From: Hydrocarboniphaga effusa AP103
GTDB taxonomy: Bacteria; Pseudomonadota; Gammaproteobacteria; Nevskiales; Nevskiaceae
Direction: 5' to 3'
NCBI RefSeq assembly: GCF_000271305.1
Contig: NZ_AKGD01000001.1
Location: forward strand, 1,054,001-1,118,000
DNA: 64,000 bases
The notes below the pieces were generated by a model, which searched no databases, was not told the DNA's origin, and saw only the letters and a program-made list of their open reading frames with translations. Made by a program: the position numbers and the translations under genes. Shown here piece after piece: positions 15,888 through 24,185 of this stretch. Within the stretch, counting starts at the first letter, position 1. Each line of letters opens with the position of its first letter.

Positions 15888-17129
15888 CTATGCCTTGAGG
15901 GCCTTGATCTGGTTGAACGGCATGGTCTTGTCGACGCGCACGTCTTCGGGCAGGCCGAGAATGCGCTCACCGACGACGTTCTTGAGCACCTCGTCGGTGC
16001 CGCCGCCAAGGCGGTCGATCACCGAGCCGAACCATTCGCTCTGGAAGATCGCGTCGAACGGCACCGCATCGGGCGTCATCACCGCGCCCGAGGCATGCTG
16101 CAGGTCGAGCGCGAACGCGGTCATCTCCTGCACGAGATTGGCGATCGTGTATTTGCCGATGGTGATCTCGGGCCCGGGCTCCTCGCCGCGCGACAGCGCC
16201 GTGAGCATGCGCTGCACGGTGAAGCGCACGCCGGCTTCGCGAATGTAGAAGCTCGCGATCTTCGAGCGCACCTCACCGTCTTCGATCGCCGGCCTGCCGT
16301 TGATCTGCACCTGGCGCGCGAGGTTCACGATGCCGCCGATCAGCGGCATGAGCTCCTTGATCGCGATGTTGGTGCGTTCGCCCGCGAGGAAGGACACGGT
16401 GACTTTCCAGCCCGCGTTGACCTCGCCGACGCGATGCGCATCCGGAATGCGCAGATCGTTGAAGAACACCTCGTTGAAGTTCGAGGCGCCCGTGAGCTGC
16501 TTGATCGGCCGCAGCTCGATGCCCTTGGACTTCATGTCGACGATGAAGAAGGTCAGGCCCTTGTGCTTGGGCACGCTCGGATCGGTGCGCGCGATCAGCA
16601 CGCCCCAGTCGGCGTACTGCGCGTTGGAGGTCCAGATCTTCTGGCCATTGATGACCCAGTCGTCGCCGTCACGCTCGGCGCGCGTGCGCACGCCGGCGAG
16701 ATCGGAGCCCGCGCCGGGTTCGGAGAACAGTTGGCACCAGATCAGATCGCTGCGCAGCGTCGCCGGAATGAGCGCTTTCTGCTCGGGGGTTCCGTGACGC
16801 ATGAGCAGCGAGCAGCAGCCGCGATTGACGATCATGAAATGCGCGGTCACCGGCACGTCGAAGCGCGCCTCCTCCTCCATGAAGGTCATGTTCTGCAGGC
16901 TGGTACCGCCGCGCCCGCCGACCTCCTGCGGAAAATAGATCGCGCCGAATCCGGCGTCGTACTTCTGCCGCTGCCATTCGCGCTGCTTCGGGAATTCGGC
17001 GTCGAAGTCGCCGGTTTCCTGGCTGATCGCGAACGAATTGCTCGCGGTGCGCTTGCGGGCCACCGAAGCGAGCCAGCTGCGCGCCTCGGCGCGAAACGCG
17101 GCTTCTTCTGGAGTGTCGTTGAAGTCCAT
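15888..17129 (-). CDS. Acyl-CoA dehydrogenase, large partner subunit (pair 2)
   Basis: A 413-residue acyl-CoA dehydrogenase. It has YFPQEVGGRGG, WCQLFSEPGAGSDLAGV, GQKIWTSNAQYADWG and NFNEVFFNDLRIPDAHRVG. The C-terminal motif is DRLGGGTDEVLKNVVGERILGLP. Gly (about residue 375) stands where the pair 1 large subunit has Glu, so the base must come from another position or subunit. The ATG at 17129 begins the homology (MDFNDTPEEAAFRAEAR); the open frame further upstream belongs to no homologous region. It lies 20 bp after the reductase gene at 17150. Confidence 0.9.
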   Translation of the reverse strand: MDFNDTPEEAAFRAEARSWLASVARKRTASNSFAISQETGDFDAEFPKQREWQRQKYDAGFGAIYFPQEVGGRGGTSLQNMTFMEEEARFDVPVTAHFMIVNRGCCSLLMRHGTPEQKALIPATLRSDLIWCQLFSEPGAGSDLAGVRTRAERDGDDWVINGQKIWTSNAQYADWGVLIARTDPSVPKHKGLTFFIVDMKSKGIELRPIKQLTGASNFNEVFFNDLRIPDAHRVGEVNAGWKVTVSFLAGERTNIAIKELMPLIGGIVNLARQVQINGRPAIEDGEVRSKIASFYIREAGVRFTVQRMLTALSRGEEPGPEITIGKYTIANLVQEMTAFALDLQHASGAVMTPDAVPFDAIFQSEWFGSVIDRLGGGTDEVLKNVVGERILGLPEDVRVDKTMPFNQIKALKA

Positions 17130-17149
17130 GGAATCTCTTGTCGAATCGC

Positions 17150-18184
17150 TTACAGGTCGAACTGCAGACAAACCTTGCCGAACTGCTCGGCCTTGGGCGC
17201 GTGTGCCACGGCCTGCGGGCCTTCGGCCAGGCTTACGATGTTTTCGATGACGGGTTTGAGCTTGCCGGCCGACATCGCGAGCGCCGCCTTGCGATGCGCG
17301 ATCCGCGAACCCGCATTGACGCCGTGGACGCGCAGGTTGTGGCCGAGCAGATACGGCAGGTTGACGCCGATGTCGGCCGCGCCGAGCGCGTTGAACACGC
17401 TGATCGCCCCGCAAGGACGCACCGCGCGCACCGACTGCGCGATCGTTGCCGAGCCGCCCGGATCGAGCACCAGATGCGCGCCCTCGCCGTTCGTGAGATC
17501 GAGCACGGCCTGCGCCCAATCCGGCGTGTTCGCGTAGTTGATGACGTGATCGGCGCCGAGTTGCCTGGCGCGTTCGAGCTTGTCGTCGCTCTTCGAGGTA
17601 ACGATCACGCGAGCGCCGGCCCGCTTGGCGAACTGCAAGGCGAACAGCGGAATGCCGCCGGTACCTTGAATCACCACCGTATCGCCATGGCCGATCGCGC
17701 CCTGCTCGTGAATCGTGCGCCAGGCCGCGACACCGGCAAACGGCAGCGTCGCGGCCTCTGCATCGCTCAGATGCTCAGGCGCTTCGACGACGCTGTCCGC
17801 ACGCACGGCCAGGTATTGGCCATAGCAGCCATGCAGCAGCGGGCCACCGAGCGTTCCGCCGGCGATCGTCTCGCGCCTTGGATGCACGTCGACCCAGCCT
17901 TGAACGAACAAGGGGCTCACGCGCTGGCCGATCTCGAGGCCACGCACGCCCTCGCCGAGTTCGACGATCTCGCCAACCCCTTCACCACCCGGAATCAGCG
18001 GCCTTGTCTGGCCGTCGGCGCCGTACGCGCCGGTGACCACCTTGTAGTCCCGCAGCGTGATGCCGGCCGCGCGCATGCGCAGCAGCACTTCACCCGCCTG
18101 CGGACGCGGAGCCTCGCATTCGGCCAGGCCGAAGTGTTCGAAGCCGGTTCCACTCAGCAGCAGGGCTTTCATCGTCCGGCTCAT
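17150..18184 (-). CDS. MDR-superfamily NAD(P)H-dependent oxidoreductase (quinone reductase/alcohol dehydrogenase type)
   Basis: A 344-residue medium-chain dehydrogenase/reductase. The N-terminal GroES-like domain (EVLLRMRAAGITLRDYKVVTG, GGEGVGEIVELGEGV) is followed by a Rossmann domain (VVIQGTGGIPLFALQFAKRAGARVI, ADHVINY). The structural and catalytic zinc ligand sets of classical alcohol dehydrogenases are not present, so it is likely a zinc-free enoyl or quinone reductase. Its start overlaps the crotonase stop by 4 bp. Substrate not assignable; reduction of a ring or side-chain double bond would fit. Confidence 0.85.
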   Translation of the reverse strand: MSRTMKALLLSGTGFEHFGLAECEAPRPQAGEVLLRMRAAGITLRDYKVVTGAYGADGQTRPLIPGGEGVGEIVELGEGVRGLEIGQRVSPLFVQGWVDVHPRRETIAGGTLGGPLLHGCYGQYLAVRADSVVEAPEHLSDAEAATLPFAGVAAWRTIHEQGAIGHGDTVVIQGTGGIPLFALQFAKRAGARVIVTSKSDDKLERARQLGADHVINYANTPDWAQAVLDLTNGEGAHLVLDPGGSATIAQSVRAVRPCGAISVFNALGAADIGVNLPYLLGHNLRVHGVNAGSRIAHRKAALAMSAGKLKPVIENIVSLAEGPQAVAHAPKAEQFGKVCLQFDL

Positions 18185-19011
18185 GAGCGGCCCTGCACTT
18201 TCTTCGCCGCGCTCATCGAGGCCTGCATGCCCTTGGCGACGATGTCCTTGAACTCCTGCGTCGAAGAACTCAGCAGGTGCGTATCGAAGTGCGCGTCGAG
18301 CGCGTTGCGATAGCCCTGGATGTCCGCGCTGCGATTGAGCGAGCGCTTGAGCATGCGGATCGCCATCGGCGGCGCTTCGGCGATGCGTTGCGCGAGCTGC
18401 AAGGTGAAGGCTTCGAGCCGATCGCGCGGCACGACGTGATTGATCATGCCCCAGGCCTCGCCTTCGGCCGCGGTGATGCGCTGGCCCGTGTACAGGAACT
18501 CCTTGGCCTTGCGCAGTCCGAGCACCCAGGGATGCAGCAGCACTTCGACCGCGGCGGCCCCGAGGCTGTGCACGACCGGATCGGCGAAGTAGGCGTCATC
18601 GCTCGCCACCATCAGGTCGCAGGAGTTCGCGACCATGAAGCCGGCCGCGATGCAGGCGCCCTGCACCTGCGCGATCGTGGGCTTGGGAAAATCCCAGATG
18701 CGCATCGCATTGCCGTAGTAGTGCTCCTGCTCCCAGACCCAATGCTGCTCGGGCGTGTAGGCGCCGCGCGAGGTGGTGCCATCGTGCAGGTCATGGCCCG
18801 CCGAGAAGTGATCGCCGGTGCCGCCGAGGATCAGCACGCGCACGGAATCGTCGTGCTTGGCGCGTTCGAGCGCGGCGTCGAGTTCGGCGAGCAACGCTTC
18901 GCTTTCGGCGTTCGCACGCTCGGGCCTGTCGTGCAGCACGCGCACGACCGCACCGATCTGCTCGTAGCGGATCTGCCCGTAGCGAATGGATGCGGAGGTG
19001 TTTTCGTTCAT
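18181..19011 (-). CDS. Enoyl-CoA hydratase/isomerase family protein (crotonase fold)
   Basis: A 276-residue crotonase. The oxyanion-hole segment GDHFSAGHDLHD and the helix QGACIAAGFMVANSCDLMVAS are clear. Both glutamates that carry out hydration in classical enoyl-CoA hydratase are replaced: Met at about 126 in AAGFMVANSCD, and no Glu in FADPVVHSLG. The enzyme may therefore be an isomerase, hydrolase or carbon-carbon bond cleaving member of the family. AGGAG lies 8 nt before the ATG at 19011. Its stop overlaps the MDR start. Confidence 0.85.
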   Translation of the reverse strand: MNENTSASIRYGQIRYEQIGAVVRVLHDRPERANAESEALLAELDAALERAKHDDSVRVLILGGTGDHFSAGHDLHDGTTSRGAYTPEQHWVWEQEHYYGNAMRIWDFPKPTIAQVQGACIAAGFMVANSCDLMVASDDAYFADPVVHSLGAAAVEVLLHPWVLGLRKAKEFLYTGQRITAAEGEAWGMINHVVPRDRLEAFTLQLAQRIAEAPPMAIRMLKRSLNRSADIQGYRNALDAHFDTHLLSSSTQEFKDIVAKGMQASMSAAKKVQGRS

Positions 19012-19050
19012 GCGCGCGCTCCTGGCCGAATCAACGTCATCAACGTCGGA

Positions 19051-20211
19051 TCACTTCGACAGGATCGTCACGCAGCTGGAACCCGGGAAACCGTAGACGT
19101 GCGTGATACCCGTCTTGAGCTCGCGCTGAACCTGATGAGGCCCGGCGACGCCGCGCAGCTGGCGCACGATCTCGTGCACCTGGCGCAGACCCGAAGCCCC
19201 GATCGGCTCGCCGTTCGCAAGCAAGCCGCCGTCGGTGTTCGTCGGCAGACGGCCGGTGAGCGACGTGCCGCCATCGCGAATCAGGCCTTCCTGTTCGCCA
19301 TGCCGGACCAGGCCGAGTTCGGCGAGATGCATGATCTCGTGGCCGACTTCGGTGTCCTGGCACTGCACGATGTCGATTTCGTCCGGACCGATGCCGGCCG
19401 CCTCGAACGCCGCCTTGGCCGCTGCTTCGCTCGCACCGACCGTGGCCTTGGTCGAGAACGACGTGGCCTGCACGTCGATGCTGCCGTATTCGCGCGTGCG
19501 GAACTCGGCGGCGCGCAGATAGATCGGCGTGCCCGGGAAGCGATGCGCGATATCCGCGCGGCAGACGATGGCCGCGGCCGCGCCGTCGCTCGGCGAGCAG
19601 AAGTGATACTTGCGCAGCGGATCGCAGACCATCTGCGAGCTGTCGATCTGCTCGGCCGTCAGCGCGCTGCGACGCCAGGCCGCCGGATTGAGCGCGCCGT
19701 TCTGGAACGCCTTGACCGCGGTGCGCGTGAGCGTCGCCGGGCTGATGCCGTAGTCGTGCATGTAGCGCTGGATCTTCATCGCGAAGAACTGCGGGTTCAC
19801 GGTCAGGCCGATGTCGCCATACCACTGCGGCAGCGCGGTGGAGTCCATGCTTTCGCCGGCCGAGAACGCGCCCTTGGGATGCTTGTCGAGCCCGATGCAG
19901 ATGCCGATGTCGCCGCGGCCCGCACGAATCGCGTTGGCCGTGTTGAGCAGCAGGTTGCCGCCGGTGGCGCAGCCGTTGAACATCTTGCTCATCGCCATAC
20001 CGGTGTAGCCGAAGAACTTCGTCATCGTCTCCGGCATCATCACCGACAGGCTGCCGACGTAGCCCACCTGCACGTCGCGCCAGCCCAGCCCCGCGTCGTC
20101 CATCGCCTTGTTCGCGGCTTCGACGCCCATCTGGATCGCCGAAACTTCCGGGTGGCGGCCGAAGCCGTAGAGGCCGACGCCGATGATGGCGATATCAATA
20201 TCGTTTGCCAT
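19051..20211 (-). CDS. SCP-x/lipid-transfer-type thiolase with DUF35 partner
   Basis: A 386-residue thiolase-fold protein of the SCP-x type. The nucleophile is present (Cys81 in SKMFNGCATGGN). The His region reads GGLLANGEPIGASGLRQVHEIVRQLRG, where GEP replaces GHP, and the usual HDCFT motif reads CQDTEVGHEI. It probably acts on a 3-oxoacyl-CoA, possibly with altered chemistry. It follows the DUF35 gene at 20243 by 31 bp, the same gene order (DUF35 then thiolase) as the pair at 12674-11023. Confidence 0.83.
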   Translation of the reverse strand: MANDIDIAIIGVGLYGFGRHPEVSAIQMGVEAANKAMDDAGLGWRDVQVGYVGSLSVMMPETMTKFFGYTGMAMSKMFNGCATGGNLLLNTANAIRAGRGDIGICIGLDKHPKGAFSAGESMDSTALPQWYGDIGLTVNPQFFAMKIQRYMHDYGISPATLTRTAVKAFQNGALNPAAWRRSALTAEQIDSSQMVCDPLRKYHFCSPSDGAAAAIVCRADIAHRFPGTPIYLRAAEFRTREYGSIDVQATSFSTKATVGASEAAAKAAFEAAGIGPDEIDIVQCQDTEVGHEIMHLAELGLVRHGEQEGLIRDGGTSLTGRLPTNTDGGLLANGEPIGASGLRQVHEIVRQLRGVAGPHQVQRELKTGITHVYGFPGSSCVTILSK

Positions 20212-20242
20212 TGCTGTCTCTAGTGTTGTCTGTCCGTCGCGC

Positions 20243-20662
20243 TCAAACCGGAGCGAAGGCGTAGCTGAGAATGTCGTTGCCCTGCTCGTCCGTCCTGAAG
20301 GTCTCGACGACGAGTTCCACTTCCATGCCGATCTTGAGCTTGTCGATGTCGGCCGTGGTCAGGCGGCCTTCGACGCAAAGCCCTTCGGGCAGCTCGATGT
20401 AGCCGACGCCGAACGGCTTGAAGTTCTCGATCGGCCCCGTGTACGGAGGCACCGGCGGAACGAAGGTCTGCGTGGTCCAGGTCCACAATTTTCCGCGGCG
20501 GCTCAGCTTCACCGCGTCGATGCGGCGGCTCGCGCAGCTCGGGCAGTTCTGCTGCAGCGGAAAGTGATGCTCACCGCATTCGGGACACTTGCCGCCGATC
20601 AGCTGCGGCGCATCGGAAGGCCAGGTGAAGAGGTCTTCCTTGATCGGAATCTGCTTGCCCAT
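20243..20662 (-). CDS. DUF35 OB-fold zinc-ribbon protein (partner of the thiolase at 19051)
   Basis: A 139-residue protein with an N-terminal helix, the zinc ribbon CPECGEHHFPLQQNCPSC and an OB-fold (GKLWTWTTQTFVPP, FGVGYIELPEGLCVEGRLT). It is expected to bind the acyl-CoA or stabilise the thiolase encoded 31 bp downstream. It belongs to the same family as the proteins at 12222 and 27895 but differs clearly from both in sequence, so the three are not recent copies. Confidence 0.87.
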   Translation of the reverse strand: MGKQIPIKEDLFTWPSDAPQLIGGKCPECGEHHFPLQQNCPSCASRRIDAVKLSRRGKLWTWTTQTFVPPVPPYTGPIENFKPFGVGYIELPEGLCVEGRLTTADIDKLKIGMEVELVVETFRTDEQGNDILSYAFAPV

Positions 20663-20698
20663 AGGTGTGGTGCTCTCGTTCTCGTGATGCGTGTTGAT

Positions 20699-21865
20699 TC
20701 AGGCCTGCGCGGTGCTTTGCGCAGGCGGATGGACGATGCGATAACCCGCCCACTTGCGCGGGTGGGCGTAGAAGTAGCGATGCGGGATCACCGATGGCGT
20801 TGGCGAATTCGAAGGCTCGGCGCCCAGGGCTTCGGCCGCATGCCAGACCCAGCGCGGATCGTCGAGCAGCGCGCGGGCGAGCGCGACGAGATCGGCCTGG
20901 CCTTCGGCGATGACCTGCTCGGCCTGTCGCGGCGTCAGGATCATGCCGACGCCCATCGTGACGATGCCCCGCTCGCGCAGCGGCCTGGCGAGCGGCAGCA
21001 GATAGCCGGGCTCCACGCGCGGAAAGCGGCTCTCGGGCGTGACCATGCCGGCCGAGGTGGTGACGTAGTCCGCGCCGTGTTCGCGCAGCGCCTGCGCGTA
21101 GATCGTGGCCTCGTCCGGCGTGAGTCCGCCGTCGGTGAAATCCGACCCGTTGATGCGCACGCCGATCGGCTTGTGCGCAGGCCAGGCTTCGCGCACCGCG
21201 CTCAGGCATTCGAGCGGAAAGCGCATGCGGTTTTCGAGGCTGCCGCCGTAGCCATCCTTGCGCTGGTTCGTCAGCGGCGACAGGAACTGCGACAGCAGAT
21301 AGCCGTGTGCCGCATGGAATTCGAGCAGCTCGAAGCCGATACGCTCGGCGCGCTTCGCCGCCTGCACGTAGGCTGCGCGAATGCGAGCGAGCCCGCTTGC
21401 ATCGAGTTCGCGCGGGGTCGGCCAGCCTTCGCCGAAGGCGATCGAAGAAGGCGCCCAGGTCTGCCAGGCTTCGCCTTCGCCGAGCACGAGCGTGCGAAAG
21501 CGTCCGTCGTTCGGAGACTTGGTCGACGCCTTGCGTCCCGCATGACCGAGCTGGATGCCGAGCGGAATGTCGGAGTAGCTGCGAATGTCGGCGACGAGCT
21601 TGCTCAGCGCGGCTTCCTGCGCGTCGTTGTAGAGCCCGAGATCGTCGATGGTGATGCGGCCATCGGCTTCGACAGCCGTGGCTTCGAGGATCAGCAGGCC
21701 CGCGCCGGACACCGCGAGCGAGCCGAGATGCATCGCATGCCAGGGAGTCGGCAGGCCATCGACCGCACTGTTCTGACACATCGGCGACACGACGATGCGA
21801 TTGCGCAGCGTCAGTCCGCGCAAGGCGAACGATGAGAACAGGGCTGATGACGAAGCCGATGTCAT
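20699..21865 (-). CDS. NADH:flavin oxidoreductase, Old Yellow Enzyme family (YqjM/XenA-like)
   Basis: A 388-residue FMN-dependent ene-reductase. The N-terminus LTLRNRIVVSPMCQNSA has the regulatory Cys of YqjM-type enzymes. FHAAHGYLLSQFLSPLTNQRKDGYGGSLENR holds the substrate-binding His pair and the active-site loop; VTMGVGMILTPRQAEQV and the LVALARALLDDPRW end are family features. It reduces an activated carbon-carbon double bond with NAD(P)H. The ATG at 21865 lies 8 bp after the thiolase stop. In a steroid pathway it could reduce an enone or a dienoyl-CoA (inference). Confidence 0.9.
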   Translation of the reverse strand: MTSASSSALFSSFALRGLTLRNRIVVSPMCQNSAVDGLPTPWHAMHLGSLAVSGAGLLILEATAVEADGRITIDDLGLYNDAQEAALSKLVADIRSYSDIPLGIQLGHAGRKASTKSPNDGRFRTLVLGEGEAWQTWAPSSIAFGEGWPTPRELDASGLARIRAAYVQAAKRAERIGFELLEFHAAHGYLLSQFLSPLTNQRKDGYGGSLENRMRFPLECLSAVREAWPAHKPIGVRINGSDFTDGGLTPDEATIYAQALREHGADYVTTSAGMVTPESRFPRVEPGYLLPLARPLRERGIVTMGVGMILTPRQAEQVIAEGQADLVALARALLDDPRWVWHAAEALGAEPSNSPTPSVIPHRYFYAHPRKWAGYRIVHPPAQSTAQA

Positions 21866-21873
21866 GACCAGGC

Positions 21874-23055
21874 TCAGGCGATCTCGAACAGCGCCGCGGC
21901 GCCCATGCCGCCGCCGACGCACATCGTCACGACCGCGTACCTGGCCTTGCGACGGCGGCCTTCGATCAGCGCGTGGCCCGCGAGACGCGTACCGGAAACA
22001 CCGAACGGATGGCCGATCGAGATCGCGCCGCCATCGACGTTGAGCCTGGAAGGATCGATGCCGAGCTGGTCTCGGCAGTAGACGGCCTGCACCGCGAAGG
22101 CTTCGTTGAGTTCCCACAGGTCGATGTCGCTCACGCGCAGGCCTGCGCGCTGCAACAGCTTGGGCACCGCGTAGACCGGGCCGACGCCCATCTCGTCGGG
22201 TTCGCAGCCGGCGACCTGAAAGCCGCGATACACACCGAGCGGCTGCAGCCCGCGACGCGCGGCTTCGCTCGCGCTCATGAGCACGACGGCGGCAGCGCCA
22301 TCGGACAGCTGGCTCGAGTTGCCCGCGGTCACCGTGTAGCCCTCGCCCATCACCGGCTTGAGCTTGGCGAGGCCTTCTGCATTCGTCTCCGGGCGATTGC
22401 CTTCGTCGCGCGTCAGCGTGACGGCTTCTTCGCCGGTGACCTGGCCTTGCTTGTCCTTGAGCTGGCGGGTCGTCGCGAACGCGACGATCTCGTCGTCGAA
22501 ACGGCCCGCGGCCTGCGCGGCGGCCGTGCGCTGCTGGCTCTGCAGCGAAAACGCATCGCTGGCTTCGCGCGAGACGCCGTAGCGGCTCGCGACGTTTTCG
22601 GCCGTCGCGATCATCGTCGCGTAGACGCCCGGCCGATGTTCGGCCACCCAGTCTTCGCGACCGCGAAACGTGTTGCGATGATCCTGCACGAGCGACACCG
22701 ATTCGACGCCGCCGGCGACGATGACCTCGGCTTCGCCGGCCATGATGCGCGCCGCCGCCATCGCGATCGTGTTGAGGCCCGAGCTGCACTTGCGATCGAC
22801 CGTCGCGGCCGCAACGCTCACCGGCAGGCCCGCGCGCAAGGCGGCCTGGCGCGCGATGTTCGAGCCCGTTGCGCCTTCCTGCCAGGCGCAGCCGAGCAGG
22901 ACGTCATCGACCTCGCCACCTTCGAGCCGCGCGCGGCGCACGGCCTGCTCGATCACGAAGCCGCCCATGGTGGCTCCGTGCGTGTTGTTGAGCGCTCCGC
23001 GAAAGGCCTTGCCGATGCCGGTGCGGGCGACGGAAACGATGACAGCGTCCTGCAT
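21874..23055 (-). CDS. Acetyl-CoA acyltransferase (classical thiolase)
   Basis: A 393-residue FadA-type thiolase with a full active site: Cys90 in [19 protein letters not shown], His349 in [10 protein letters not shown] and Cys379 in [13 protein letters not shown]. It thiolyses 3-oxoacyl-CoA. AGAGAA precedes the ATG. It lies between the pair 3 dehydrogenase genes and the OYE gene. It is paralogous to the thiolase at 13552 (same length, near-identical motif spacing), so the two probably serve successive rounds or different substrates. Confidence 0.92.
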   Translation of the reverse strand: MQDAVIVSVARTGIGKAFRGALNNTHGATMGGFVIEQAVRRARLEGGEVDDVLLGCAWQEGATGSNIARQAALRAGLPVSVAAATVDRKCSSGLNTIAMAAARIMAGEAEVIVAGGVESVSLVQDHRNTFRGREDWVAEHRPGVYATMIATAENVASRYGVSREASDAFSLQSQQRTAAAQAAGRFDDEIVAFATTRQLKDKQGQVTGEEAVTLTRDEGNRPETNAEGLAKLKPVMGEGYTVTAGNSSQLSDGAAAVVLMSASEAARRGLQPLGVYRGFQVAGCEPDEMGVGPVYAVPKLLQRAGLRVSDIDLWELNEAFAVQAVYCRDQLGIDPSRLNVDGGAISIGHPFGVSGTRLAGHALIEGRRRKARYAVVTMCVGGGMGAAALFEIA

Positions 23056-23082
23056 GTGAATTCTCTTTGAGTTCGTTGGCGG

Positions 23083-24174
23083 TCAGACGGCGACGGCGTC
23101 GTCGCGCGACGTGAGGTCGGACCAGAAGTGATCGGCGCCGCGTGCGGCGACTGCGCTACCGATGCGATCGGCCCAGTAGCGGTCGTTGCCGAATTCGCTG
23201 CGCCAGGACCACAGGCGCTGCGTCGATTGCCTCAGTGCGTATTCCCAGGTGAAGCCGATCGCCGCATGCACCTGATGCGCGGTCGCGGTGGCGACGCCGA
23301 TGGCCATGTTCGCGCGCAGCTTGGCCGCGGCGATCGCGAAGGCCGCGTCGCCTCTTGCCGCAGCGCGGAATGCCGAGCGTGCCGCGCAGGCCACGGCCGC
23401 GGCCTCGACGCCGAACAGTGCGAGCTGCTGCTGCACCGCCTGGAACTGGCCGATCGCGCGGCCGAACTGCTTGCGCTCCTTGGCGTAGTCGATCGAGCGA
23501 TGCAGCGCCGCTTCGAGCGCTCCGGTGATCTGCGCGAGCCGCAGCAGCGCGGCGTAGTCGAACAGCGCCCTGGCTTCGCGAGTGTCGATCGCGGCGGCTT
23601 GCACGCCGGTGTCGTCGAAACGCAGATCGTCGCGCGGCTCGAATGCGAGGTTCTGCGCCTGCGTGATCGCGGATGCATGTTCGCGACTCAGCGCGACGAC
23701 GTGCGGCCGACCGTCGATCGATACGACCGTCACGACGGTTTCGGCCTGGCGCCCCCACGGAACGCCGATGAGCGCGCCACTGAAAACGTAGCCATCGCCG
23801 CGCTTCTGCAAGCTGCCTTCCACCTGGACCGCGAGCGTCGTCACGCCTTCGGCGAGATCGAGCCCTGCATCGGCGAGCAGACGATTGGCGAGCATCGCTT
23901 CGCCGACCGGAATCGGGGCCGCGTAGTAGCCGAGCGGCTGCAGCACCGCGAGCGCGTCCTCCCAATCGCCGCCGACACCGCCTCGTTCATCGGAGACGAG
24001 CAACAAAGTCAGGCCCAGGTCGACGACCTGAGCCCACAGCCCGGCATGCCATGCGGGGGAGACGACACCGCCGGCTTCTCCAGAAATCGATTCGTTGACA
24101 GCGGCTTCGTGCATGGGCGTGTCGCGCAACAAGCGCGTCACGGTGTCGGCGAGCATCTGGCTTTGTTCGCTCAT
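23083..24174 (-). CDS. Acyl-CoA dehydrogenase, small partner subunit (pair 3)
   Basis: A 363-residue acyl-CoA dehydrogenase homologue, the most divergent of the three small subunits. The substrate helix RKQFGRAIGQFQAVQQQLALFGVEA and HQVHAAIGFTWEYALRQSTQRL are recognisable. The canonical catalytic Glu segment is missing. I start it at ATG 24174, with AAAGGA 7 nt upstream; an in-frame TTG at 24189 would overlap the upstream stop. It follows the large subunit by 11 bp. Confidence 0.85.
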   Translation of the reverse strand: MSEQSQMLADTVTRLLRDTPMHEAAVNESISGEAGGVVSPAWHAGLWAQVVDLGLTLLLVSDERGGVGGDWEDALAVLQPLGYYAAPIPVGEAMLANRLLADAGLDLAEGVTTLAVQVEGSLQKRGDGYVFSGALIGVPWGRQAETVVTVVSIDGRPHVVALSREHASAITQAQNLAFEPRDDLRFDDTGVQAAAIDTREARALFDYAALLRLAQITGALEAALHRSIDYAKERKQFGRAIGQFQAVQQQLALFGVEAAAVACAARSAFRAAARGDAAFAIAAAKLRANMAIGVATATAHQVHAAIGFTWEYALRQSTQRLWSWRSEFGNDRYWADRIGSAVAARGADHFWSDLTSRDDAVAV

Positions 24175-24185
24175 GGGCTTTCCTT

